Positions 1 to 8,043 of a DNA stretch of 64,000 nt are shown piece after piece. Source of the stretch: Tepidiphilus olei. GTDB taxonomy: Bacteria > Pseudomonadota > Gammaproteobacteria > Burkholderiales > Rhodocyclaceae. Numbering within the stretch: position 1 is the first letter of the stretch; every line of letters starts with the position of its first letter. Where the stretch lies: the NCBI RefSeq assembly GCF_006980705.1, contig NZ_SBHO01000001.1:62001-126000 (forward strand), given 5' to 3'. The notes under the pieces are model-generated. The model had not been told where the DNA came from. It saw only the letters and a list, made by a program, of their open reading frames with translations, and made no database searches. The position numbers and the translations under genes were made by a program.

Positions 1-289
1 GCCATAAATCGAGTTCGGCGGCGGCTGTGAGCTCGCCGGGGTCGAACACCCCTTCGAGCAACACGATCGGCCGGCTGATGCCGGACGCACGCAGCGGTAG
101 CGCTTCCTCGAGGAGGGCGACGGCAAAGCCATCGGCGATTGGCTCGAGGGCTTTGGCGCAGGCGATCGCCCCGTGACCGTAGGCGTCTGCCTTGACGACG
201 GCTAGAGTCCGACCGCCGGCCAGGCGTTTGGCCAGGAGATAATTTGCGCGTAGCGCGTCGAGATCGATGGTGGCACAGGAGGGGCGCAT
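1..289 (-). CDS. alr: Alanine racemase, N-terminal part (cut by window edge)
   Basis: This gene runs off the left end, so only the first 96 codons are seen. It begins [17 protein letters not shown] and carries the PLP-lysine segment [11 protein letters not shown] near residue 30-40, the signature of alanine racemases that make D-alanine for peptidoglycan. The following residues ([16 protein letters not shown]) also fit the family's TIM barrel. The ATG is at 287-289, and no better start lies between it and the hairpin at 306-339. The downstream (C-terminal) part, with the catalytic tyrosine, is outside the window. Confidence 0.9.
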   Translation of the reverse strand, partial: MRPSCATIDLDALRANYLLAKRLAGGRTLAVVKADAYGHGAIACAKALEPIADGFAVALLEEALPLRASGISRPIVLLEGVFDPGELTAAAELDLW

Positions 290-293
290 CACG

Positions 294-339
294 GGAAAAA
301 AGAGTGAGTCCGGTGCGCCATGATAGCCCATCCGGACTC
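294..339 (-). terminator. Rho-independent terminator after the cytochrome c peroxidase gene
   Basis: Inverted repeat GAGTCCGG (306-313) / CCGGACTC (332-339) with an 18-nt loop. Read on the minus strand, the stem is followed within a few bases by a run of T (complement of the A run at 296-301). It lies 57 bases beyond the peroxidase stop codon and just before alr. Confidence 0.6.
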
Positions 340-395
340 GGAGAAGTGTTTCCGCCCGTGTCACGGCGCCCGTTGCGGGCACCGCCGGGTGAGCG

Positions 396-1430
396 TCACT
401 TGAAGGGGTCGGGGCGCGGCGTCTCGGGCCCGGAAGGCGGCAGCAACGGCAAGGGCATTTGCGGCCGCTCGCCGGTGAGCGTGTGGAGGAAAGCGACGAC
501 TTTTTTCAGTTCGTCGTCGGTGAACGTGCGGCCGAGTTGCAGGCGCCCCATCAGCGTGACGGCGTCTTCCAGGGTGGCGGCTTCGCCGTCGTGGAAGTAA
601 GGATAGGTGAGCTCGACGTTGCGTAGCGTGGGCACCTTGAAGTACCAGCGGTCTTCGTCCTTCTTGGTCACCGCCGCGCGGCCTTCGGCAGGCGAAGTCG
701 ACTTGTACGGCTCGACCACGCCGATTTTCTGGAAGGAATTGCCGCCGAGGTTGGGGCCGTTGTGGCAGGCGATGCAGCCGCTCTCATAGAAGATCTTGAA
801 GCCCTCGAGCTCGGTGGCGGTGAGCGCTTTGTCGTCGCCCTTGAGCCATTGGTCGAAGCGCGCGTTCGGCGTGACCAGGGTTTTCTCGAACTCGGCGATG
901 GCGTCGGTGATGTGATCGAGGGTGACGACGTCGGTACCATAGATGGTTTTGACCGTTTCGACGTAGCCAGGGATGGACTGGATCACGGCCACGGCGAGCG
1001 TGTGGGGCATGGCCATCTCGACCTGTGCCTGGATCGGACCGGCGGCTTGTTCCTGCAGGTCGGCGGCGCGCCCATCCCAGAACTGGGCGATGTTGAGCGA
1101 GGAGTTGAAGACGGTGGGGGCATTGACCGGGCCCGGCTGCCATTTATGACCGATGGAGGTCTTCAGGTTGTCGACCCCGCCCAGCGAGAGGTTGTGGCAG
1201 GTGTTGCAGGAGATGATGCCGGACATCGACAGGCGCGGCTCGAAGAAGAGCTGACGGCCCAGATCGACTTTGGCCGGATGTTCGATCTTCGCGGGTTCGA
1301 TCGGTTGGATGATGGCCTTGGCCTTTTCGCGTAGCTCTGCCGAGAGGTTGGGTTGGGCGGCTTGAACGACGGAAACGGCGGAAACGGCCAAGCCGGCGAT
1401 GAGCGCGGTGAAGAGAGGTTTGCGGGTCAT
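396..1430 (-). CDS. Di-haem cytochrome c peroxidase (MauG/CcpA family)
   Basis: A 344-residue periplasmic protein with a signal peptide (about residues 1-24, cleavage after VVQAA) and two c-type haem sites: CNTCH at 75-79 and CIACH at 219-223. A methionine in TLMGRLQLG near 294 is a candidate distal ligand for the high-potential haem. The length and spacing match bacterial di-haem peroxidases, which reduce H2O2 with electrons from cytochrome c. The start at 1430 was chosen because it opens the signal peptide and follows GGAGG; a longer frame back to 1505 is unlikely. It is transcribed alone toward the terminator at 294-339. Confidence 0.9.
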   Translation of the reverse strand: MTRKPLFTALIAGLAVSAVSVVQAAQPNLSAELREKAKAIIQPIEPAKIEHPAKVDLGRQLFFEPRLSMSGIISCNTCHNLSLGGVDNLKTSIGHKWQPGPVNAPTVFNSSLNIAQFWDGRAADLQEQAAGPIQAQVEMAMPHTLAVAVIQSIPGYVETVKTIYGTDVVTLDHITDAIAEFEKTLVTPNARFDQWLKGDDKALTATELEGFKIFYESGCIACHNGPNLGGNSFQKIGVVEPYKSTSPAEGRAAVTKKDEDRWYFKVPTLRNVELTYPYFHDGEAATLEDAVTLMGRLQLGRTFTDDELKKVVAFLHTLTGERPQMPLPLLPPSGPETPRPDPFK

Positions 1431-1571
1431 GAACGCCTCCAGCGGAAGAAAAAATTTGTAAGGCGAATTTAGTCCATTTAGCCCTCTGCTGCCGGGAAAA
1501 AGCACCGAAGTTTGCGTTGGGTCAAAGTCGGCCCTTTAGAGACGTTGTCGATCGGCAACAGGAACGCTTCT

Positions 1572-2000
1572 TCAGTGCAGATGAGGTAGGAAAGGGACCT
1601 CGAGCTCGATCGCATCCAGCGTGTTTTTCACGAGGAGCCCCAATTCGGTATCGCCGGAAAGTACCAGGCGCCGCTGGAAGAAGAGGGTGTCGGCGTCTTC
1701 TTCCCGACGCAGCAGGGCGAGGTAGTCGCGAGCGGTGGCACGCAGCGTCAGGCGCGGTGCGACGTACAGCGGCAAGGGGCGGAAGCCTTGCCGGGTGAGC
1801 GTGAGGGCGAGCCGCAATCCGAGGTCGCTCACCTCGATGCGCAGCGGTTGTTCGAGAAGTGTTTCGAGGTCGGCGAGCGGCAGGCGGGGAAAGAGCAGTC
1901 GGTCGAGGGCGAAGGCGAGCACGGCCGCCGGCGGGGTCTGAGGCAAGCGGGAGACGATCCGGGCGAGCGCGGGCGGAAAGGCGAGGCGGGATTCTTTCAT
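1572..2000 (-). CDS. ubiT: UbiT, SCP2-domain accessory factor for O2-independent ubiquinone synthesis
   Basis: A 142-residue SCP2-type lipid-binding protein (E. coli YhbT family). In the known pathway UbiT binds ubiquinone intermediates and works with UbiU/UbiV when oxygen is absent. The family is recognised by the N-terminal LAFALDRLLF stretch and the later hydrophobic beta pattern, and by position: its ATG overlaps the stop of ubiV in an ATGA junction (1997-2000), so it is the third gene of ubiUVT. Ends 142 bp before the peroxidase start. Confidence 0.85.
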   Translation of the reverse strand: MKESRLAFPPALARIVSRLPQTPPAAVLAFALDRLLFPRLPLADLETLLEQPLRIEVSDLGLRLALTLTRQGFRPLPLYVAPRLTLRATARDYLALLRREEDADTLFFQRRLVLSGDTELGLLVKNTLDAIELEVPFLPHLH

Positions 2001-2929
2001 TGGGCGCGGGGGGCAGTGGGGGAAGAAGAGGGTTCACGATACACGAAGCCGCTCTCGCCGTACCAGAAGCCGTTGCACGATTCCGGCTCGGAAGCGGGCA
2101 TTTCACCGAAACGGCGGGCACGGTCGAGGGCGGCGATCCGCTCGGGCGTGCCTTCGGGGGCGGGCACGAGGCGCAGGGCCTGTGCGAGCGAAGCGGCTTC
2201 TTCGAGGCGGTCCATCAAGGACCACGGACGGGCGGAGAGGACTTGCACGCCGTTGAGCACGAGAAAGTCGGTTCCGTCGCGTGTGGCGAGCGGCAGCCCT
2301 GCCGGATGCTGCAGACAGCGGAATTCACAGGCGTCTTTTTGCAGCTGATAATGGCGGGCAGTGAAACAGCGCGCCGAATGCGCCAGGGGAAGGGGTCCCC
2401 ATACCGGTAGTTCGGTCTCGATCGTTCCTCTTCCCAAGGCGGAAAAGCCTTCGAGCAGCCGCGCGAGCGCTGCGCGTGAAAGCTCCGGCGGCGGCAGCCA
2501 GCGGCGCGCCCCGGCCTCGGAGAGCTGGGCGAGGGCGTGCGGATTGTAGACGTTGAGTGATGCGCCGGCGACCCAGTCGCGCCGCCCGGCGGCTGCGAGC
2601 AGGCGCACCGTGCCCATCTCGTTGGCCTCGACGGCGAATTCGTCCTGTTCCACCAGGCGGCGTACCCACTTGAGATGCGATTCGGATTCGATGAGGGCGT
2701 AGCCGGCGAGAACGACCCGTTTGCCCGCGGCCCTGAGGTCGCGTCCGAGGGCGATCCAGTCGGGCAGGCGCAATTCGGCGCGACGGGCGCAGACGGTCTC
2801 ACCCAAGACGACGGTGTCGACGGGCGTCTCGGCGATTGCCTCGTAGAAGGCGAGGACGCGTTCGCGCGGCCAGAAGTAAGGGATGGGGGCGAGCACCAGT
2901 TCGAACGAAAGCGGGTTCATGGGGGTCAT
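1997..2929 (-). CDS. ubiV: UbiV, peptidase-U32-like subunit of the O2-independent ubiquinone hydroxylase
   Basis: 310 residues of the U32 family (E. coli YhbV). UbiU and UbiV form a 4Fe-4S heterodimer that hydroxylates the ubiquinone ring without O2. Cysteines in KDACEFRCLQHP, plus others upstream (SARCF) and downstream (ESCNGF), are the expected cluster ligands. The start at 2929 overlaps the ubiU stop (ATGA, 2926-2929); a second ATG at 2920 is possible. It overlaps ubiT at the other end, so translation of the three genes is probably coupled. Confidence 0.9.
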   Translation of the reverse strand: MTPMNPLSFELVLAPIPYFWPRERVLAFYEAIAETPVDTVVLGETVCARRAELRLPDWIALGRDLRAAGKRVVLAGYALIESESHLKWVRRLVEQDEFAVEANEMGTVRLLAAAGRRDWVAGASLNVYNPHALAQLSEAGARRWLPPPELSRAALARLLEGFSALGRGTIETELPVWGPLPLAHSARCFTARHYQLQKDACEFRCLQHPAGLPLATRDGTDFLVLNGVQVLSARPWSLMDRLEEAASLAQALRLVPAPEGTPERIAALDRARRFGEMPASEPESCNGFWYGESGFVYREPSSSPTAPRAQ

Positions 2930-3957
2930 TTCCACGGCCGGGAATAGGCACCGAGGGTGTGGCTCGCGCCTTCGCTGACGCGGTCGAGCGCGGCGAGCCA
3001 CTGAGGCTTCGGGGAAAAATCCTGAGGAGCGGCGAGCGCGGCGTCGATCGCTTCGCGCCACACGCGCGTGACCTGCGCCACGTAGGCGGCGCTGCGCTGG
3101 CGTCCCTCGATCTTGATGGCGGCGACCCCGATCTCGATGAGGCGCGGCAGCAGCTCCAGCGTGTTGAGGCTAGTGGGCTCCTCGATGGCGTAATAGGTGT
3201 GTCCGCCGACGGCAAAACGGCCCTTGCACAGGGTGGGGTAGCCGGCCGGTTCATCCGGGGCATAGCGGTCGATGAGAAAGCCGTTGAGCCGCGCCTCCAG
3301 CCCTTGCGGCGTTTCGTCCCAGCGCACGAACTTGGCCGGAGAGCAGGCGCCGTGGCAGTTGGGCGACTGGCCGGTGGCGTAAGCCGAAAGGGCGCAGCGC
3401 CCCTCGACCATCACGCACAGGCCGCCGAATCCGAAGACTTCGATCGCGACGGGGCTGTGTCGAACCACCTGCGCCACTTGTTCGAGCGAGAGCACGCGCG
3501 GCAGCACGGCGCGCTCGATGCCGTAGCGTTCGTGGTAGAAGGTGAGCGCCTCGTAGTTCGTGGCCGAGCCTTGCACAGACAAGTGCAGGCGTAGCTCGGG
3601 ATGGCGCTCGCGCGCATGGGCGAGGAGACCGAGATCGGCGAGGATGAGGGCATCGACGCCGAGCGAGGCGGCCCGATCGACCGCCGACGTCCAGTGGGTC
3701 CAACCCTCGGCTTGGGGGTAGGTGTTGAGAGCGAGGAATACGCGGCAGCCTCGCGCATGCGCAGTGTCGATCGCCCGGGCGATACCGTCTTCGTCGAAAT
3801 TGAGCCCATTGAAGTTGCGCGCGTTCGTCGCGTTTTTGAATCCCAGATAGACGGCGTCCGCTCCCTGTTCGATGGCCGCTTCGAGCATGGCCCGATTCCC
3901 GACCGGACAGACGAGTTCGGGGCGGCGCCCGGTCACGGGCGAAGTGGAAGATGGCAT
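2926..3957 (-). CDS. ubiU: UbiU, peptidase-U32-like subunit of the O2-independent ubiquinone hydroxylase
   Basis: 343 residues, U32 family (E. coli YhbU), first gene of ubiUVT. The cluster-binding cysteines appear as GGLCVMVEGRC, then SPNCHGAC and YPTLCKG further on. The N-terminus PELVCPVGNRAMLEAAIEQG is typical of the family. The ATG at 3957 was chosen over an upstream in-frame ATG at 4026 because the latter lies inside the FNR-like palindrome, upstream of the likely transcription start, and because AGAGGTGC sits just before 3957. Control by an FNR-type regulator is strongly suggested by the promoter (3985-4032). Confidence 0.92.
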   Translation of the reverse strand: MPSSTSPVTGRRPELVCPVGNRAMLEAAIEQGADAVYLGFKNATNARNFNGLNFDEDGIARAIDTAHARGCRVFLALNTYPQAEGWTHWTSAVDRAASLGVDALILADLGLLAHARERHPELRLHLSVQGSATNYEALTFYHERYGIERAVLPRVLSLEQVAQVVRHSPVAIEVFGFGGLCVMVEGRCALSAYATGQSPNCHGACSPAKFVRWDETPQGLEARLNGFLIDRYAPDEPAGYPTLCKGRFAVGGHTYYAIEEPTSLNTLELLPRLIEIGVAAIKIEGRQRSAAYVAQVTRVWREAIDAALAAPQDFSPKPQWLAALDRVSEGASHTLGAYSRPWK

Positions 3958-3960
3958 CCT

Positions 3961-3984
3961 GCACCTCTTCGGACGGAGAGGTGC
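3961..3984. repeat. Inverted repeat across the likely ubiU transcription start
   Basis: Perfect 8-bp arms GCACCTCT (3961-3968) and AGAGGTGC (3977-3984) separated by 8 bases. One arm contains the ubiU ribosome binding site. Because the predicted transcription start is near 3978, most of the other arm is not transcribed. A DNA operator is therefore more likely than an RNA hairpin. Confidence 0.4.
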
Positions 3985-4032
3985 AGGATAGCCGAAATGC
4001 TGCGCGCGCACCTTGACCAGGGTCAAGGTGCG
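3985..4032 (-). promoter_or_regulatory. FNR/ANR-type class II promoter of ubiUVT
   Basis: A 26-bp perfect palindrome (4007-4032) contains TTGAC-N4-GTCAA at 4013-4026, close to the FNR consensus TTGAT-N4-ATCAA. On the minus strand a -10 hexamer TATCCT lies at 3985-3990, which puts the start near 3978. The centre of the FNR site (4019.5) is then at about -41.5, the exact spacing of class II FNR activation. Oxygen-dependent control of ubiUV by FNR is known in E. coli. Confidence 0.75.
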
Positions 4033-4044
4033 TGAGGAAAGGAT

Positions 4045-5514
4045 TCAGCGGCGCGAGGCGACGTGATGGGTGGCCGAGGCGGCGTTATGCTGGCGGGTGC
4101 GTTTCGGCAGATGAGGATCTTTGGGGCCGAGGAGGGTGCCAGTGACCATTCCTACGATCGAGGCCAGGAAACCATAGATCTGCGGCTCGATCTCGGATTC
4201 GGGCAACACCAGCTCGCCGAATAGCCAGGTACCGATACCCAGGATCACTGAGAAAGTAGCTCCGAGCGAATTCGCCCTCTTCCAGAAGATCCCCGCGACG
4301 AGCGGTACGAAGGCGCCGGCGAGGGTTACCCGATAGGCTTTTTCGACCATGCCGTGAATGGAGTCGTTCGACCAGAGTGCGTAGACGAGCACGATGAGCG
4401 TGAACGCCACCACCGTCAGCCGCGTCGCTAACAGCAGCTGCCGGTCGGTCAGCGTCGGCCAGGTGCTCTTGAGGATGTTCTCCGTGAAGGTTACCGAAGG
4501 GGCGAGCAGGGTGCCGCTGGCGGTACTCATGATGACCGAGAGCAAGGCGCCGAAGAACACGATCTGCAGCCAGAGCGGCATGTGGGTCGTGACGAAGAGC
4601 GGCAGGATCAGTTGGGAATCCTGATCGAGGAAAGTTTGCACCAGCTGCGGATCGATCACCGTGGCGCTATACGCGATGAATAGCGGCACGGCGGCGAAGA
4701 GGAAATAGCAGATGCCGCCCAGGGTCGTGGCCCAGACGGCGACGAATTCGTTTTTCGAAGAGTTGACGCGCTGGAATACATCCTGCTGCGGGATCGAACC
4801 GAGGGCCATCGTGATCAGGGCCGAAATCCAGGTGAAGATCGAGAGCCAGTTGCGCTCCGGCAGCCATTCCAGCTTTCCCTCGGCAGCGGCTTTGTCGACC
4901 ACGGGAGCAAGGCCGCCCGCCAGGTCCCCGGCGTAGAGGGCGACCAAGAAGAGGCCGATGACGATCACGATCATCTGGACGAAGGTGGTCCAGGCTACGG
5001 ACCACATGCCACCGAAAATCGTATAGACGAGAACGACGAGGGCGCCGATGAGGGTTCCTTGGGTGTTCGAGATCGCCCCGTTCGTGAGCGCATTGAAGAC
5101 CACGCCCAGCGCCGTCATCTGCGCGCCCACCCAGCCGAGATAGGAAATGACGATGCATATCGACAAGACCATTTCTATCGTGGGGTTGTAGCGGCGGCGG
5201 AAGAAGTCGCCCAGGGTGAGCAGGTTCATGCGATAGAGCGGCCGGGCGAAGATGAGCCCGAACAGCACCAGACACAGCGAAGCGCCTAGCGGATCGGAGA
5301 TCAGTCCGTGGAAGCCTTCCTCGAGGAAGGTGGCGGAGATTCCGAGCACGGTCTCTGCACCGAACCAGGTAGCGAACACCATGGCCAGGACGACGGCGAA
5401 AGGCAGGTTGCGGCCGGCGACGATGTAATCACGGGCGTTGTGCACGCGGGTGGCTGCGTACAAGCCGATGGCGATGGAGAGGGCGAGATACGCGATCACG
5501 AACCACAGCAGCAT
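4045..5514 (-). CDS. Sodium:solute symporter (SSS family), substrate unknown
   Basis: 489 residues with about 13 hydrophobic segments, typical length for the SSS family. It begins MLLWFVIAYLALSIAIGLY, followed by the family's N-terminal ARDYIVAGRNLP and the internal FGAETVLGISATFLEEG. Family members import proline, pantothenate, urea, acetate and other solutes with Na+. Nothing in the sequence or neighbourhood fixes the substrate, and the basic His-rich tail is not diagnostic. It ends 13 bp before the ubiU palindrome and is probably a single-gene unit. Confidence 0.8.
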   Translation of the reverse strand: MLLWFVIAYLALSIAIGLYAATRVHNARDYIVAGRNLPFAVVLAMVFATWFGAETVLGISATFLEEGFHGLISDPLGASLCLVLFGLIFARPLYRMNLLTLGDFFRRRYNPTIEMVLSICIVISYLGWVGAQMTALGVVFNALTNGAISNTQGTLIGALVVLVYTIFGGMWSVAWTTFVQMIVIVIGLFLVALYAGDLAGGLAPVVDKAAAEGKLEWLPERNWLSIFTWISALITMALGSIPQQDVFQRVNSSKNEFVAVWATTLGGICYFLFAAVPLFIAYSATVIDPQLVQTFLDQDSQLILPLFVTTHMPLWLQIVFFGALLSVIMSTASGTLLAPSVTFTENILKSTWPTLTDRQLLLATRLTVVAFTLIVLVYALWSNDSIHGMVEKAYRVTLAGAFVPLVAGIFWKRANSLGATFSVILGIGTWLFGELVLPESEIEPQIYGFLASIVGMVTGTLLGPKDPHLPKRTRQHNAASATHHVASRR

Positions 5515-5607
5515 GGCGGCAGCCTCCGGTGACCGGTTAGAGGGTGAAGAAGGGCGAAGTTTACCCTCGTTTTTTTATGATGGGAGTATTTTTTCGTTCT
5601 GGCGTGA

Positions 5608-6897
5608 TCACAGCCAGAGGAATTTCACGAGGAAGACGGTCGCGATCACGGCCACGGCGAGCGGCAACTCACGCACGCGCCCCGTGAGGAGCTTGAGGGC
5701 GGCGTAGGTGATGAAGCCGAAGGCCAAGCCGTTGGCCACCGAGAAGGTGAAGGGGATGGTGATGGCGGTGACCGCGGCCGGTGCTGCTTCGGTGAGGTCG
5801 TCCCACTGTACTTCCGCCAGCCCGCGCGCCATGAGGATGGCCACGTAGAGCAGTGCCGGCGCCGTGGCGTAGGCCGGCACCATGGCCGCGAGCGGCGAGA
5901 ACACGAGCATGGCCAGGAAAAGGATCGCCACCACTACGGCGGTGAGTCCCGTTCGGCCACCCACGGCGACACCCGAGGCGGATTCGAGGTAGGCGGTGGT
6001 CGAGGACGTTCCCAGCGAGGCGCCGAGCACGATGGCGGTGGAGTCGGCCATGAGCGCTCGACCCAGGCGCGGTAGACGCCCTTGGGCATCGAGCAGCTTC
6101 GCGCGCTGGGCTACCGCGATCAGGGTGCCGGAGGCATCGAACAGTTCCACCAGAAAGAAAGTGAGCACGATGGAGAGAATGCCCATGTCGATCGCCCCTT
6201 TCAGATCCATCTGCAGGAAAGTGGGGGCGAGCGATGGCGGAGGGGCGAACAAGCCCTGGAAGGGTACGAGACCCAGGGCTACGGCAGCGAGCGTTACGCC
6301 GAGGATGGCGAGCAGCACCGCACCGGTGACGCGGCGCGCTTCCAGCACCAGGATGGCGAGGAATCCGAGCACGGCAAGGAGCACCGGGAGGTGGTGCAGG
6401 TCGCCGAGGGTGACGAAGGTGACGGGGTGCGCCGTTACCAACCCCGCGTTCTTCAGACCGATGAGGGCGAGGAAAAAGCCCACGCCGGCCGTGATGGCGG
6501 ATTTGAGGCTCGCGGGAATGGCGTCGATGATCCACTCGCGTATGCGCAGTATCGAGACGACGAGAAAGAGGCAGCCAGAGATGAAAACGGCTCCCAGCGC
6601 CGTCTGCCAGGGATGGCCGAGGGTGCCGACCACGACGAAAGCGAAGTAGGCATTGAGCCCCATTCCCGGCGCGAGTGCGACGGGATAGTTGGCGTACAGC
6701 CCCATGATGGCCGAGCCGATGGCGGCTGCGAGACAGGTGGCCGTGAAGACGGCCTCGCGCGGCATGCCGGCCGAGCCGAGGATCTCGGGATTGACGAAGG
6801 CGATATAGGCCATCGTCAGGAACGTGGTGAGCCCCGCGAGCACTTCGGTGCGCACGTCGGTGCCGTGGGCCTTGAGCTGGAAGAGGCGTTCGAGCAT
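5608..6897 (-). CDS. NCS2/AzgA-type purine (guanine/hypoxanthine/adenine) permease
   Basis: 429 residues, polytopic. The motifs GMGLNAYFAF, the helix starting SAITAGVGFFLALIGLKNAG, and ALMADSTAIVLGASLGTSSTTAYLES (in parts) are those of the AzgA/GhxP/PbuG branch, which imports purine bases with protons. The ATG at 6897 gives the normal MLERLFQLKAHGTDVRTE start; a longer open frame to 7386 overlaps the divergent nuclease gene and is rejected. A strong sigma70 promoter lies 22 bases or so upstream of the start. Confidence 0.88.
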   Translation of the reverse strand: MLERLFQLKAHGTDVRTEVLAGLTTFLTMAYIAFVNPEILGSAGMPREAVFTATCLAAAIGSAIMGLYANYPVALAPGMGLNAYFAFVVVGTLGHPWQTALGAVFISGCLFLVVSILRIREWIIDAIPASLKSAITAGVGFFLALIGLKNAGLVTAHPVTFVTLGDLHHLPVLLAVLGFLAILVLEARRVTGAVLLAILGVTLAAVALGLVPFQGLFAPPPSLAPTFLQMDLKGAIDMGILSIVLTFFLVELFDASGTLIAVAQRAKLLDAQGRLPRLGRALMADSTAIVLGASLGTSSTTAYLESASGVAVGGRTGLTAVVVAILFLAMLVFSPLAAMVPAYATAPALLYVAILMARGLAEVQWDDLTEAAPAAVTAITIPFTFSVANGLAFGFITYAALKLLTGRVRELPLAVAVIATVFLVKFLWL

Positions 6898-6925
6898 GGG
6901 TGGGGGTGTCCGCAGCAGAGGCTGA

Positions 6926-6954
6926 ATTGTAGAAAAGCCGGGCGGGGAAGGCAA
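6926..6954 (-). promoter_or_regulatory. Sigma70 promoter of the purine permease gene
   Basis: On the minus strand, -35 TTGCCT (6949-6954), a 17-base spacer and -10 TACAAT (6926-6931). The start would be near 6919, giving a leader of about 22 bases to the ATG at 6897. Confidence 0.65.
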
Positions 6955-6965
6955 TCTGGGGTGCC

Positions 6966-6971
6966 TATAAT
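6966..6971 (+). promoter_or_regulatory. Probable -10 element of the nuclease gene
   Basis: Consensus TATAAT with no good -35 partner. It is useful for start choice: it lies only 2 bases before an in-frame ATG (6973), so that ATG cannot be the translation start. The GTG at 7003, which follows AGGAGG, fits instead. Confidence 0.45.
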
Positions 6972-7002
6972 CATGAGTTTTTTGGCAACGAAGGAGGTGG
7001 AC

Positions 7003-7890
7003 GTGAAGCGACGCAGGTCGGCGGCGGGCCGCAGGATACGCTCCTTGATTTCGGCGCTGGTGCTCGTGGCGTTGGTGGTGTTCTTCTGGGCTTGGTCGTC
7101 CGGCAGCGCACTGCCGCAGGATTCGCCCGGGGGCTGGCCGCGCATGCGCGGATTCGTCGATCGGCTGTCGGTGACGGAGCTCGTCAATCCGGGGTTCGTG
7201 GTGGGCTATTCGGAATGGCACGGGGTGCCGCGCTGGGTGGCTTATCGAGCCGATCCGCCGCCAAATCACCGATTGCAGCGGCGCCCTGCGCGTTTCGAGC
7301 CCGATATGCGTACCTGGCGTTGCCGCCTGGGTTGGTGGTGTGTACGCCACGAGTCCTATCGCAATTCGGGGTTCGATAGGGGCCACATGGCACCGAATTT
7401 CCTCATCGGGACACGCTATGGTCCCGAGGCGCAGCGTGCCACTTTTTTGCTATCGAACGTCGCGCCACAGCGCCCGTCGCTCAATCAGGGAAGCTGGCAG
7501 CGGCTCGAAGCGGTGGAGGCCGACCGTTTCGCGCCGAACGCGCGTGTGCTGTGGGTGGTGACGGGGCCGGTGTTCGACGAGCATCCGCCGCGGTTCTCGC
7601 CGGAATGGATCGCGGTGCCCAAGGCGTTCTTTCGCATCTTCTGGGCGGAGGACGAAGAAGGGCGCCTGCGGGTGCTCGCTTTTCTCATGCCGCAGGAGAC
7701 GCCACCGCAGGCCGATCTGCGGGCCTATCTCACCACGGTGCGTGCGATCGAAGAGGCCACGGGCATCGACTTTTTTCCCGATTTGCCTCAGCGTGAGCAG
7801 GATCGCCTGGAGACGGCCGCTCCGGATCCTGACGCGTGGGGACTGACCGAAGAATGGGCACGGGCGCCGGGTCGCTACCGGGCCGAATGA
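7003..7890 (+). CDS. Membrane-anchored DNA/RNA nonspecific endonuclease (NUC family)
   Basis: 295 residues. Residues 10-32 form an uncleaved hydrophobic anchor after an Arg-rich start, so the catalytic domain is predicted to be periplasmic. The domain carries the family motif DRGHMAPN (catalytic His) followed by the FLLSNVAPQ metal-site region. It cleaves DNA and RNA without sequence preference. The start is GTG at 7003, preceded by AGGAGG at 6992-6997. It is divergent from the purine permease, which hints at a joint role in nucleic acid scavenging, though this is inference. Confidence 0.85.
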   Translation: MKRRRSAAGRRIRSLISALVLVALVVFFWAWSSGSALPQDSPGGWPRMRGFVDRLSVTELVNPGFVVGYSEWHGVPRWVAYRADPPPNHRLQRRPARFEPDMRTWRCRLGWWCVRHESYRNSGFDRGHMAPNFLIGTRYGPEAQRATFLLSNVAPQRPSLNQGSWQRLEAVEADRFAPNARVLWVVTGPVFDEHPPRFSPEWIAVPKAFFRIFWAEDEEGRLRVLAFLMPQETPPQADLRAYLTTVRAIEEATGIDFFPDLPQREQDRLETAAPDPDAWGLTEEWARAPGRYRAE

Positions 7891-7900
7891 GCGATGCCAA

Positions 7901-8043
7901 GGAAACGCTGAAGAAATGAGCGAGCGGGATGAAGCGCAAGGCGCACGGAGCGCAGCGACCGAGACATATCGAGTGGATAGGCGAGGGAGCGAGCACCGCG
8001 CAACGCAGCGATTCGCCCGCGCAGCCAATTATTCAGCGTTTCC
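7901..8043. mobile_element. MITE-like element with IS5-relic type ends
   Basis: A 143-bp noncoding element bounded by perfect 12-bp terminal inverted repeats, GGAAACGCTGAA (7901-7912) and TTCAGCGTTTCC (8032-8043). CTAG follows at 8044-8047; the left flank is CCAA, so a target duplication is not intact. The same end sequence bounds the IS5-type relic at 48485-49451, which suggests mobilisation by a related transposase. It fills the gap between two convergent genes, and the hydrolase stop codon falls in its CTAG flank. Confidence 0.65.

Noticed and set aside
1512-1525. TTGCG-N4-GTCAA upstream of the cytochrome c peroxidase gene, as an FNR site
   Set aside because: Only one half-site matches, and no -10 element sits at the spacing expected for FNR activation, unlike the ubiU promoter.
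3961-3984. RNA hairpin hiding the ubiU ribosome binding site
   Set aside because: The FNR/-10 geometry places the transcription start inside the first arm, so the full stem would not be present in the mRNA.
6082-7002. Long plus-strand open frame running into the nuclease gene
   Set aside because: It is antisense to the purine permease over most of its length and low in recognisable structure; the nuclease has its own start at 7003.
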